From positions 1 through 64,000 of the forward strand of contig NZ_FPAJ01000001.1 of assembly GCF_900116285.1 (NCBI RefSeq): 64,000 bases of DNA, read 5' to 3'. The notes beneath the pieces are model-generated. The model was given only the letters and a program-made list of their open reading frames with translations, was not told where the DNA came from and searched no databases. Source of the DNA: Sulfitobacter marinus. Lineage in GTDB: Bacteria > Pseudomonadota > Alphaproteobacteria > Rhodobacterales > Rhodobacteraceae. Shown piece after piece: positions 17,608-26,313 of this stretch. A program made the translations under genes and the position numbers. The stretch's first letter is position 1. Every line of letters begins with the position of its first letter.

Positions 17608-18419
17608 CCCCGGCCCCCTTTCAGCGATGTGGTGCGGTTCAGGATCCAATCCGCAACAAGGTTGATCGAGATGCAGAGCGTCGCAATCGCATAGGCCGGG
17701 TACAGTGCCGCTTGGATGCCGTAGTTGATGCCTTCTTTGTTCTCTTTTACGATGCCACCCCAGTCAGCTTGTGGCGGTTGTACCCCCAAGCCAAGGAACG
17801 ACAGGGTTGATACGAACAGAACCGCAAAGATAAAGCGCAGGCCCATTTCGGCGACCAGTGGTGACAGGGCGTTGGGCAGGGTTTCGCGGAAGATAATCCA
17901 GCCGATTTTCTCGCCACGCAGGCGGGCCGCTTCGACGTAATCCATCACCGTGATGTCAACGGCGACAGCACGGGCCAGCCGGTAAACGCGGGTGCTGTCC
18001 AGCAAACCCATCAGGATAATCAGGATCGGTACAGTGGTCGGCATGACCGACAAAACAACCAGCGCAAAAATCAGCGACGGGATCGACATGATCAGATCAA
18101 CAAAGCGCGACAGCACCTGATCGACCCAACCGCCTGAAACAGCGGCAAAGAAGCCCATGACAGACCCCAGCGTAAAGCTGAGGATCGTGGCCGCGGTTGC
18201 GATAAAGATGGTGGTTTGCCCGCCGTATATCATCCGGCTCAGCAGGTCGCGGCCAATGCTGTCGGTCCCCAGTAGGAACTCGGACGAAGAGGGTTCCCAA
18301 ACGTCGCCAACGACCTCGGCCATGCCATAAGGGGCGATCCAGGGGGCAAAGATTGCCATGATGAAATAGATACCGGTAAAGAAAAGACCGATCATTGCAG
18401 AGAGGGGAATGTTTCTCAT
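17604..18419 (-). CDS. ABC transporter permease, DppC type
   Basis: 271 aa inner-membrane protein with about six hydrophobic segments. An OppC-type N-terminal segment is followed by the EAA-like loop YVEAARLRGEKIGWIIFRETL (about residues 160-180) that contacts the ATPase. AAAGGG lies 8 bases before the ATG. It pairs with the DppB-type permease. Unusually, 133 bases separate the two permease genes, and these hold a 46-codon ORF that overlaps both genes by ATGA. Confidence 0.92.
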   Translation of the reverse strand: MRNIPLSAMIGLFFTGIYFIMAIFAPWIAPYGMAEVVGDVWEPSSSEFLLGTDSIGRDLLSRMIYGGQTTIFIATAATILSFTLGSVMGFFAAVSGGWVDQVLSRFVDLIMSIPSLIFALVVLSVMPTTVPILIILMGLLDSTRVYRLARAVAVDITVMDYVEAARLRGEKIGWIIFRETLPNALSPLVAEMGLRFIFAVLFVSTLSFLGLGVQPPQADWGGIVKENKEGINYGIQAALYPAYAIATLCISINLVADWILNRTTSLKGGRG

Positions 18420-18556
18420 GGGCGAAACCCTTTCGATGATAGGGCTTTAAAGGGCAGTGGCGATGCGGCGACCGGGGGTCTTCCCACGGTTTTGCTTGGC
18501 AAAAACGCTTGGGCGCGCGCAGCGTATTCTTTCGGGGAACAATGCACTGAACTCAT
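18416..18556 (-). CDS. Candidate 46-aa small protein between the two permease genes
   Basis: 46 codons starting MSSVHCSPKEYAARAQ and ending SSKGFRP. Its ATG overlaps the DppB-type stop (ATGA, 18553-18556), and its TGA overlaps the DppC-type start (ATGA, 18416-18419), so translation could pass through all three. AAGG lies 8 bases upstream. The peptide is basic with no membrane segment or known motif. Two exact overlaps plus a ribosome site argue for a real coupled ORF, perhaps a leader that sets permease stoichiometry or a small partner. It could also be a by-product of an old insertion or chance. Conservation alone would decide. Confidence 0.45.
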   Translation of the reverse strand: MSSVHCSPKEYAARAQAFLPSKTVGRPPVAASPLPFKALSSKGFRP

Positions 18557-19509
18557 TTCGGATGCCTTAGTCGTGGATTGGCCAGGATCGACACGATGTC
18601 TGCGACCAAGTTCAGGCCGATATAGACCGCCGCAAAGATCAGACCACAGGCTTGCACCACAGGTACGTCGCGTTTGCTGACGTGATCCACCAGATATTGC
18701 CCCATGCCGGGATAGGCGAACACCACCTCGACCACAACAACGCCGACCACCAGATAGGCAAGGTTCAGCATCACAACATTGACGATGGGCGCGATGGCGT
18801 TGGGGAACGCATGCTTGCGAATGATCTTGAGCATGCCCAGACCTTTCAGCTCGGCCGTTTCGATATAGGCCGATTGCATCACGTTCAGGATCGCGGCGCG
18901 GGTCATGCGCATCATATGCGCCAACACCACCAGCGTCAGTACCATCACAGGGATCGCGATGGCGTTCAACTTGGCCCCAAGGGTCATGCTTTCGTTGATG
19001 ATCGAGACAGACGGAAACATACGCCATTTGATCGCAACCCAATAGATCAGCACGTAACCGATCATAAATTCGGGGATCGAAATGGTGGTAAGCGTCACAG
19101 CTGAAATCAGCTTATCCGGCCAGCGGTCTTTGTAGCGTACGGCCAGCAGGCCAAGGAAGATTGCCAACGGGACCGAGATAGCGGCCGCCCAGAAGGCAAG
19201 GAAAAGCGTGTTTTTGAGGCGTCCGCCAAGGCTTTCTGCGATGTCGCGGCCATTGGTCAGGGCAGTGCCCAGATCACCCTGCAACACACCACCAAGCCAT
19301 GCGAAATAGCGGGTGACGGCGGGGTCATTCAGGCCAAGTTCGCGGCGCAAGTTTGCCAGTGCTTCGGGCGTGGCGGATTGGCCTAATATGGATTGTGCCA
19401 CGTCGCCGGGCAAAATCGAAGTGCCTGCGAAGATCAAAACCGACGCGGCAAGGAGGAGAAGAAGGCCCAACGCTAAGCGTTGGGCGATCAGTTTTAATAT
19501 CGGGTGCAT
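18553..19509 (-). CDS. ABC transporter permease, DppB type
   Basis: 318 aa inner-membrane permease. The N-terminal segment ends in the periplasmic motif QSILGQSATPEALANLRREL, typical of the DppB/OppB family, followed by about five further membrane segments. The ATPase-contacting loop reads YIETAELKGLGMLKIIRKHA (about residues 215-234). Length is normal. The start is 12 bases from the end of the substrate-binding-protein gene, supporting one operon with the double ATPase. It forms the membrane channel with the DppC-type partner. Confidence 0.92.
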   Translation of the reverse strand: MHPILKLIAQRLALGLLLLLAASVLIFAGTSILPGDVAQSILGQSATPEALANLRRELGLNDPAVTRYFAWLGGVLQGDLGTALTNGRDIAESLGGRLKNTLFLAFWAAAISVPLAIFLGLLAVRYKDRWPDKLISAVTLTTISIPEFMIGYVLIYWVAIKWRMFPSVSIINESMTLGAKLNAIAIPVMVLTLVVLAHMMRMTRAAILNVMQSAYIETAELKGLGMLKIIRKHAFPNAIAPIVNVVMLNLAYLVVGVVVVEVVFAYPGMGQYLVDHVSKRDVPVVQACGLIFAAVYIGLNLVADIVSILANPRLRHPK

Positions 19510-19521
19510 CTGCGTGTACCC

Positions 19522-21126
19522 TTAAGCGTCTTTGATCCAGCATTTGATCGGCGCTTTGTTGTTCATCAACTCGGCGTTCGGGTCTGCGGACCAACCGCCA
19601 ACGTTGTTGGCAACACCGTCCACAAAGTCGTTGAACATTGGCAGGATCAAGCCGCCTTCGTCACGCAGCATGGTACCCATTTTCGAGTAGATGGCCTTGC
19701 GCTTGCCGTCGTCCAGCTCGGCACGTGCCTCAAGCAGCATCGCGTCGAATTCCGGACGTTTCCAGCGGGTGTCGTTCCAGTCTGCGGTCGACAGATACGC
19801 TGTCGAATACATCTGGTCCTGTACCGGACGGCCACCCCAGTAGGATGCACAGAACGGTTGCTTGTTCCAAACTTCGGACCAGTAACCATCGTTGGGCTCG
19901 CGCTTGATTTCCAGTGGGATGCCGGCAGCTTTGGCTGTTTCCAGGAACAGCGATGCTGCATCCACAGCGCCTGCAAACGCGCCATCAGCGACGCGCAGCA
20001 CGATGGGGCTGCCATCATGGCCGGATTTTGCGTAATGCTCACGCGCTTTTTCGATCGAGAATTCGCGCTGTTCGATGGTTTCGTCAAACAACGGATAGGC
20101 CGCGTTGATCGGCATATCGTTCCCGACCGACCCATAGCCGCGCAGGATTTTGTCGACCATTTCTTCGCGGTTGATCGCATATTTCAGCGCCAGACGCAGG
20201 TCATTGTTGTCAAATGGTGCGGTATCCACATGCGCGATGAACACATAGTGCCCGCGGCCAGCGACGGACTGTACGCTTAGGTTAGGCGCACGGTTCAGCA
20301 AGGACGCAACCTTGGGATCAACGCGGTTGATCATTTGAACCTGACCGGATTGCAGGGCCGCTGTACGGGCTGTGGCGTCGTTCAGAACCAACACTTCGTT
20401 ATAGTCGGTAAAGCCGCGGTTGTCGGCATCCCAGTAGTTTTCGTTGCGGGTAAAGCCGTGGCGTACGCCGGGCTCATCAACTTCAAGCGTGTAGGGGCCT
20501 GTACCGATACCGGCACCGGGGTTGTCCATGCCGCCACCGGGCTGGATCATCAGGTGATAGTCGGCCATCAGATAGGGAAGGTCAGCGTTGCCAACACCCA
20601 GTTCGACAATCAGATTGTCGCCATCGATTTTCATGTTCTCGATGCCGCGCATAATGCCCAAAGCACCCGATTTGCTGTTCTCGTCCGAGTGACGCTGCAT
20701 GGTTTTCAGCACGTCATCGGGGGTCATGTCTTTGCCGTTGTGGAACTGAATGCCCTTACGAATTTTGAACGCCCATGTTTTCGCGTCGGCTGAGGCCTCA
20801 AAGCTTTCGGCCATGCGAGGGATGATGTCACCTTCGGCGCTGACTTCGACCAGCGATTCATACAGGTGGCGCAGGTTATCGAGTGGCACAGAGGATGCGG
20901 TCAGTGCCGGGTCCAGCGTGTTGGTGGATTCACCGCCCGAGGAACCGATTTTGATCGAGCCGCCACGAATCGGGGTGCCATGCGATGCCGCTTGGGCGTT
21001 GTTTGCGAGCATGGTGTTTGCCACCGCAGCCGTCACACCCAAAGCAGCAGCGCGGCCTACGAATTCGCGGCGCGTCATTGTGCCCTTGGCCACTTGGCCC
21101 GTCATATATTCCAGTTGATCATTCAT
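19522..21126 (-). CDS. Periplasmic substrate-binding protein, peptide/nickel/opine family (SBP_bac_5)
   Basis: 534 aa. A twin-arginine-like signal MTRREFVGRAAALGV (about residues 15-29) and an AQA cleavage region precede the mature DppA-fold protein. Family marks: TLDPALTASSVPLDNLRHLYESL (about 71-93, ligand pocket) and WAFKIRKGIQFHNGKDMTPDDV (about 128-149). I prefer the second ATG (21126) because AGGGAG lies 8 bases upstream. It captures the substrate for the permease-ATPase genes downstream and sets specificity. Type 5 proteins bind di/oligopeptides but also glutathione, opines or drugs; the neighbouring CocE/NonD hydrolase hints at an acylated or peptide-like ligand. Confidence 0.92.
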   Translation of the reverse strand: MNDQLEYMTGQVAKGTMTRREFVGRAAALGVTAAVANTMLANNAQAASHGTPIRGGSIKIGSSGGESTNTLDPALTASSVPLDNLRHLYESLVEVSAEGDIIPRMAESFEASADAKTWAFKIRKGIQFHNGKDMTPDDVLKTMQRHSDENSKSGALGIMRGIENMKIDGDNLIVELGVGNADLPYLMADYHLMIQPGGGMDNPGAGIGTGPYTLEVDEPGVRHGFTRNENYWDADNRGFTDYNEVLVLNDATARTAALQSGQVQMINRVDPKVASLLNRAPNLSVQSVAGRGHYVFIAHVDTAPFDNNDLRLALKYAINREEMVDKILRGYGSVGNDMPINAAYPLFDETIEQREFSIEKAREHYAKSGHDGSPIVLRVADGAFAGAVDAASLFLETAKAAGIPLEIKREPNDGYWSEVWNKQPFCASYWGGRPVQDQMYSTAYLSTADWNDTRWKRPEFDAMLLEARAELDDGKRKAIYSKMGTMLRDEGGLILPMFNDFVDGVANNVGGWSADPNAELMNNKAPIKCWIKDA

Positions 21127-21266
21127 GATCATGTCTCCCTGTTGGTCGTTTATTGGTGATATTATTTATACGCCGATCTTGCGGCATTTTATTTTTCCCA
21201 CATTAAAGTTTGCGCATTTTCCTTTATGTCGCAAGGGTTAATACCCCGGCGACCTTGCCGTCTTTA

Positions 21267-23261
21267 TTACATGAAGTGTCGCTTAATGCTATCCGCGACG
21301 TCGCGTTCGTAGATCAGGGTATCGCCTTCGTATGCCTCTATCCGTCCGGTCAGATGGAAATGGGTCGCGTCGGACCACATTTTCGAATGGGTTTCGCTGC
21401 GCAATTTGATCTCGCCCCGCTCCTGCTCCTGGGTCCAGTGGCAGATGCCCGTGGCGCTTAGCGGATCGGCGGGGTTGATCGTCCAGCGTTCGCGTGCGAT
21501 CGACCCTGCGATCAAGCCGTGATCGGCGTCCCGTACTTTGCCAAAGTCGTCTTCGATGACCAATGATATATGGCCCGTGACCATATCGGTTTCCTGCCGC
21601 CGGATGTGGTTTTCTGCGCGCAGGGTTTCTGTTTCCCACGGGGCCGCAGCGGTGGGGGGCGGGAATGCATATTCGTCACCGCCCGTCGTGGGCCGTTGGG
21701 GCAGGGCGATGTCACCCGCTGTCACGATCAAGGTCGCAGCGTCAGGCGCGGGCCAGATCAGCGGCCAATAGGCGGTTGAAATAGACACGCGCAAACTGTG
21801 GCCTGCCGGCACGCGGTAGGCGATGTGATCCAGATCAAAGCTGATGTCTTCGGCCTTGCCGGGGTGCATCGACGTGGGGTTTTCGGCGCTGTTGCGATGG
21901 CTGAGGTTCAGCACACCATAGGTAATGCGCGCGCTGGCCCCGTCGGGGTGGATGTGGTTAAGCCGCACGGCGATTTGCCCCTGCGGTTTGTCGCAGGACA
22001 GCCGCAGCGTGATGCGCGGCGCGCCGACAATATCCATGTCTTCGTGCAGCGGACCGCTATCAAAGACGGTGGAAAGGGCGTCATCCTGACGTTGGTCGCC
22101 GGGCATTTCCGGCCCCAGCCAGATGGCGCAGTATTCCCCTGCGCTGGCCCCGCAATGTGCAGGCGATGCGACGGTGGCCTTCAGGGGGGCCGGTTCGGGG
22201 GCGAGCCCCGCGTCCGTTAGATACATCGATTGGGTGGGCAAATGCGATGTCGCCCCGCTGTCTTCTGCAATCCAGCGGCCGGGGCGTTCCAGCACCCAAG
22301 TTGCAGGGCGCATGCCGTCCATCAGATAGGCGCGATAATCCGGATCATCCTCGACGCCTGTGTCAATGTCTTTGAGCCAACGATCCCACCAGCGCAGCGC
22401 CTCTTGCAGGAAACCAATGCGCGGTTCGGGAATGGCGAAATGCGGATATTTATGAACCCAAGGGCCGACGATGCCCTTGGCCCCCGGCAGCGCCTCGACC
22501 AATTGGGGAACCGCGTTCTTATAGGCGTCGCCCCAACCGCCCACGGCCAGAACCTTGGCCTTGATCGCGCTATAGTCTTCGATAACCGACCCCTGTTTCC
22601 AATAGGCATCGCGCGATTGGTGTCGCAGCCAAAGGGACGCAAGAAACGGTTCGGCCTCCAGACGTTCCAGCCACATCTCGCGCCAGTCGGGGCGCAAGGC
22701 CGGGTCGGGTGCGCGGCTGGAATAGGACCACATCGTTGCCCCCCAGCCCAGATTTTCGTTCAGCAGGCAGCCACCTTTATAATGGATGTCATCAGCAAAC
22801 CGGTCCACCGTCGAACACAGGGTGATCACGGCCTTCAACGGCTCTGGCCCATGCGCCGCGACTTGCAGCCCGTTAAAGCCGCCCCAGCTTATCCCCATCA
22901 TCCCAATGCTGCCATTGCACCAGTCTTGCGCCGCTAGCCAGTTGATCACTTCGATGCAATCGGCCTGCTCTTGCGGGGTGTATTCGTCCTCCATCACGCC
23001 TTGGCTGTCGCCATTGCCGCGCATATCGACCCGCACGCAGGCATAGCCGCGTTCGGCAAACCAAGGGTGGGTCAAGGCATCGCGGGCCGTGGTGCCATCG
23101 CGTTTGCGGTAGGGCAGATACTCCAAGATCACCGGCACGGGCGCACCGTCAGAATTTTCAGGCCGCCAGATCCGCGCAGAAAGCCTGCATCCATCAGAGA
23201 GTGTGATCCCCAGATCAGGGTCTTCGATTATCTTCAGCGGGGCGTTGGGGCTGTCTGTCAT
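21267..23261 (-). CDS. CocE/NonD family hydrolase (X-Pro dipeptidyl-peptidase-like)
   Basis: 664 aa serine hydrolase. The alpha/beta-hydrolase half contains RVDMRGNGDSQGVMEDEY (about residues 77-94), the nucleophile GISWGGFNG (about 123-131), and the acid/base residues further on with GPWVHKYPH. The C-terminal half is the jelly-roll PepX_C domain (about 350-580). Related enzymes cleave cocaine, cephalosporin esters, beta-amino-acid esters or X-Pro peptides. No signal peptide. It is 140 bases upstream of the binding-protein gene, on the same strand, so it probably processes what the ABC system imports. Confidence 0.9.
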   Translation of the reverse strand: MTDSPNAPLKIIEDPDLGITLSDGCRLSARIWRPENSDGAPVPVILEYLPYRKRDGTTARDALTHPWFAERGYACVRVDMRGNGDSQGVMEDEYTPQEQADCIEVINWLAAQDWCNGSIGMMGISWGGFNGLQVAAHGPEPLKAVITLCSTVDRFADDIHYKGGCLLNENLGWGATMWSYSSRAPDPALRPDWREMWLERLEAEPFLASLWLRHQSRDAYWKQGSVIEDYSAIKAKVLAVGGWGDAYKNAVPQLVEALPGAKGIVGPWVHKYPHFAIPEPRIGFLQEALRWWDRWLKDIDTGVEDDPDYRAYLMDGMRPATWVLERPGRWIAEDSGATSHLPTQSMYLTDAGLAPEPAPLKATVASPAHCGASAGEYCAIWLGPEMPGDQRQDDALSTVFDSGPLHEDMDIVGAPRITLRLSCDKPQGQIAVRLNHIHPDGASARITYGVLNLSHRNSAENPTSMHPGKAEDISFDLDHIAYRVPAGHSLRVSISTAYWPLIWPAPDAATLIVTAGDIALPQRPTTGGDEYAFPPPTAAAPWETETLRAENHIRRQETDMVTGHISLVIEDDFGKVRDADHGLIAGSIARERWTINPADPLSATGICHWTQEQERGEIKLRSETHSKMWSDATHFHLTGRIEAYEGDTLIYERDVADSIKRHFM

Positions 23262-23623
23262 TGCGGCAGCGTCATCGCGGGGGCGTTTGTTGTCAACTGA
23301 ATGCTTCCGTGTGGAAGTCTGTTTATTACACGCGTAAATAGAACGGCTTTTCTAAACGGGGGTACAGCGCGGATTGCGGGCCAAATTACCCTCGATGCGG
23401 GTGGGACTGTGGCGCCGATGCACAATAAAATAAGGCAAGAATAAGGCGAAGGTGATTACAGTTGAATTTACGTTCGCTATAAATATAGCGTGTCTACTAT
23501 CACTCAGATAACCCTAAGGGAGAATTTTGAAGTAGCGCACACGGAATGGTTTAACGATCCGGTGGGCAAAAAGACAACCAAGTGATCCGCATAGAACGGA
23601 CACCGAGGTAGAGCGGTACTATT
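23262..23623. other. Divergent intergenic region before the adhesin operon
   Basis: 362 bases between the divergent hydrolase and adhesin genes. It is A/T-richer than its surroundings and holds the 16-bp inverted repeat listed separately. No coding sequence is supported. The adhesin gene has a GAGG sequence, but it lies rather far (about 15 bases) from the ATG. Confidence 0.6.
23475..23490. promoter_or_regulatory. Perfect palindrome, operator candidate upstream of the adhesin gene
   Basis: CGCTATA-AA-TATAGCG, 7-bp perfect arms, 134 bases before the adhesin start. Its size and symmetry fit a dimeric regulator site. The A/T-rich centre might instead contain a -10 element. Confidence 0.4.
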
Positions 23624-26239
23624 ATGAAGACGATAGAATTCGTCATTCGCGACCAAGCAGGCGCGGTTCAACGCGGTATTCTGGCTGAAGGGGCCACATC
23701 CTACATAATCCCGGCGCAAGTCGGTCAAGAGATATCTCTTAACCTGCGTCAGGCTGATTTCCTGTCGCACCAACGCGATGGTAATGATCTGGTTTTGACG
23801 CTTGTCGATGGAACGGTCATCACGATCGACAGCTATTTTAACGATACAGGCAGCCCAAACCGGTTGTTCATCTCCTCCGATGGATATCTGAACGAGGTGG
23901 GCCTTGTCGCGGTAGAGGGCAATAACCTGCACGCGCAATACGGCCCGACCGAGCAGTGGGGCAAGTGGAGCCCGTCCGATGACCTGATCTACTTTGGTCG
24001 CACGGACACGGCCACCATCACCGGCGCAATGATGGGTGAAGAAAACGAAGTTTCGATGCTGGCTGCCCCGCTGTTGGGCGCGGGCATGATTGGTGGCGGT
24101 GGTGCTGTGACGGCTGCGGCGGTCGCGGGCGGTGCGGCGATCTTGGGCGGTGGCGCAAACGCGGGCGACGCGGTTGCTGTGCCAACAGCAACGACAACAC
24201 CAACGTCCCCATCCGCACCCACGCCGGCACCTACACCTGAAATCGCGATATCCTTGGCCACGGGTGGCAGAAATGGGAAGGCCACGATCACTGGCATGGG
24301 CACCCCCGGGGCCACCATCGACATTACGGTCGAAGGGACGACCCAGACGACAACCGTTGACGCAGATGGCACATGGTCGGTCAGCTATGACGCAGGCAGC
24401 TTTCGCGATGGTGAATACCAAACCCAAATCACCGCCACGTTGACCGACCAAAATGGCAATACAGCGACTTCCGCGGATACATTGACCGTCGATACCTTGG
24501 TTAACGAACTGACCTTTGCCAATCAGGCGGGGGCGGCGGATGCGACCATCAATACCGCCGAGGCAGCCCAAGGTGTTACCCTCACCGGCTCGGTAGAGGC
24601 GGGTTCGACCGTTTCGGTTGCAATGGGCGCTGTAACGCTTGACGCGGCGGTTGATCCCGACGGCAATTGGTCGGCAACCTTTGCGCCAGGCGACATTCCG
24701 GCTGGCACCTATGCAAGCGCGATTGTGGCAACCGCAACGGACAAGGCGGGCAACACCCGAAGCATTACGCAATCTGTGTGGGTCGATACCGAAGCCGGCG
24801 CTTTGACGATCAGCGCAGCCCCTGTGGAAAGCGACGATGTGATCAACGCGGCCGAAGCCAGCGATGGCGTGGCCATCTCGGGTACCGCAGATGCCGGGGC
24901 CGTTGTGACGGTGACCCTTGCAGGTGTCGTGACAACCACGCGCGCCGACCAGAACGGTGAATGGACATCCCATTATACTGCCGGTGACGTCGCGCAAGGG
25001 GTCTACACCGCTGAAATAACCGCGCGTGTCACGGATGGGGCGGGCAATACCCGCACTGAAACTGATAGTGTGCGTGTGGACACCCGTGTCGACAACCTGT
25101 CACTGAACAAGATCGAAGGCGACAATACCGTCAACGGGGTCGAACGTTTGGCGGATGGCGGGGTGATGGTATCTGGTACCTCTGAAACCGGATCATCGGT
25201 GGCTGTCAAACTGGGGAATGCATCCGCCAATGGCGTGGTTGACGCAGTTGGCAATTGGTCGGTGGCTTTTGCACCGGGGCAGGTGCCAGAGGGTACATAT
25301 AATACAACCGCTGTGGTCACGGCTACGGATGGGGCTGGTAACACCGCAACAGCAAGCTGGCCCGTATTGATTGACACAGTTGTTGACACGTTGAACCTGA
25401 ACACGCCCGGCGGCACCGACGCCGTTGTCAGCGCGCGTGAAGCCGCAGCAGGCATTGATCTGGCCGGACAAGTCGAGGCCGGTTCGCGTGTGGTCGTCCG
25501 TTTTGACGGCACGAATTACACCGCCACGGTGGATGCTTCAGGAAACTGGGACGTGACAATTCCGCCGGAAAACATCCGCAGCGGCACCTATCAGGCAGAT
25601 ATTTCGATCAAGGCGACTGATCATGTGGGCAATGTCGATACCCTCAGCTATACCGTGGCAATCGACACCTATGCGCCTGATGGCCCTGTGATCGAATCCT
25701 ATACCCGTGACGGCGACGGTATCCGCGCCATTTCAGTCGAGCAAAGCGATGACGCCTTGGCCGTGCACCAGATACAGGCTGACAAATCCATCACCGAGGT
25801 GGCGGCAAGCACGTTGGAAAATGATACCCGGAACGAGACGAATTTCTACTTTGACTCGACCGTTCCGGACGGGTCTGACCTGATCGTGACGGCGACCGAT
25901 GCTGCGGGTAATTCATCGGGCACATATCTTGCGCTGGATGATGAAAGCGCAAACACCCTGCTTGAGCTGACCAATCCTAATCTGGCCAGCCACAATATCG
26001 AAACCATCGATCTTCAATTCGCCGAGGAGGCGCAGCTGTCCATAACGGAAGCGGCCTTGCTCAATCTGTCCAGCAACACCAACACCTTGATTGTGAACGG
26101 CCACGCCGACGATACCGTCACAATCAGGGGGGGCACGCGCACAGGCACCGAGGTGAAAGAGGGCCAGACATATGACATCTATATGCTGGGCAGCGAAGGT
26201 ACCTTGATGATCGATGACGATATTAGCGTGATCGTCTAA
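23624..26239 (+). CDS. Type I-secreted adhesin with BapA-like N-terminus and five Ig-like repeats
   Basis: 871 aa. The N-terminal region (about 1-130) resembles the BapA prefix domain, followed by a Gly/Ala-rich segment and a Pro/Thr linker (about 145-205). Five bacterial Ig-like repeats of about 90-100 aa follow (about 205-685), marked by recurring G-N-W-S, G-x-Y and D-x-x-G-N-T patterns. The C-terminal 180 aa end in TLMIDDDISVIV, a hydrophobic/acidic tail typical of type I secretion signals. There is no N-terminal signal peptide and no RTX nonapeptide array. The secretion genes follow directly. It is likely a surface or released cell-cell/biofilm adhesin; small for the class. Confidence 0.85.
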   Translation: MKTIEFVIRDQAGAVQRGILAEGATSYIIPAQVGQEISLNLRQADFLSHQRDGNDLVLTLVDGTVITIDSYFNDTGSPNRLFISSDGYLNEVGLVAVEGNNLHAQYGPTEQWGKWSPSDDLIYFGRTDTATITGAMMGEENEVSMLAAPLLGAGMIGGGGAVTAAAVAGGAAILGGGANAGDAVAVPTATTTPTSPSAPTPAPTPEIAISLATGGRNGKATITGMGTPGATIDITVEGTTQTTTVDADGTWSVSYDAGSFRDGEYQTQITATLTDQNGNTATSADTLTVDTLVNELTFANQAGAADATINTAEAAQGVTLTGSVEAGSTVSVAMGAVTLDAAVDPDGNWSATFAPGDIPAGTYASAIVATATDKAGNTRSITQSVWVDTEAGALTISAAPVESDDVINAAEASDGVAISGTADAGAVVTVTLAGVVTTTRADQNGEWTSHYTAGDVAQGVYTAEITARVTDGAGNTRTETDSVRVDTRVDNLSLNKIEGDNTVNGVERLADGGVMVSGTSETGSSVAVKLGNASANGVVDAVGNWSVAFAPGQVPEGTYNTTAVVTATDGAGNTATASWPVLIDTVVDTLNLNTPGGTDAVVSAREAAAGIDLAGQVEAGSRVVVRFDGTNYTATVDASGNWDVTIPPENIRSGTYQADISIKATDHVGNVDTLSYTVAIDTYAPDGPVIESYTRDGDGIRAISVEQSDDALAVHQIQADKSITEVAASTLENDTRNETNFYFDSTVPDGSDLIVTATDAAGNSSGTYLALDDESANTLLELTNPNLASHNIETIDLQFAEEAQLSITEAALLNLSSNTNTLIVNGHADDTVTIRGGTRTGTEVKEGQTYDIYMLGSEGTLMIDDDISVIV

Positions 26240-26244
26240 GCCAA

Positions 26245-26276
26245 AAAAGGCGCGGGAAGGGGCAACTGTCCCGCGC
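26245..26276 (-). terminator. Intercistronic hairpin reading as a terminator on the minus strand
   Basis: Perfect 8-bp arms GCGCGGGA (26250-26257) and TCCCGCGC (26269-26276). On the minus strand the stem is followed by C then six T (complement of 26243-26248). On the plus strand there is no T tract, so there it may act as an mRNA-stabilising hairpin behind the adhesin message. Confidence 0.4.
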
Positions 26277-26313
26277 TGATACAGCAATAAACTGGCACGT
26301 TAAGGGCAGACGC

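Noticed and set aside
18416..19042. The longer 208-codon reading of the frame that holds the 46-aa ORF
   Set aside because: Most of it is an alternative frame of the DppB-type permease; only the last 46 codons lie outside it.
21210..21234. TTGCG...CGCAA inverted pair upstream of the binding-protein gene
   Set aside because: Only 5-base arms with a 15-base spacer; expected by chance.
23504..24997. 497-codon open frame antisense to the adhesin gene
   Set aside because: It mirrors the repetitive, codon-biased adhesin sequence and has no ribosome site or family resemblance; the plus-strand gene is clearly real.
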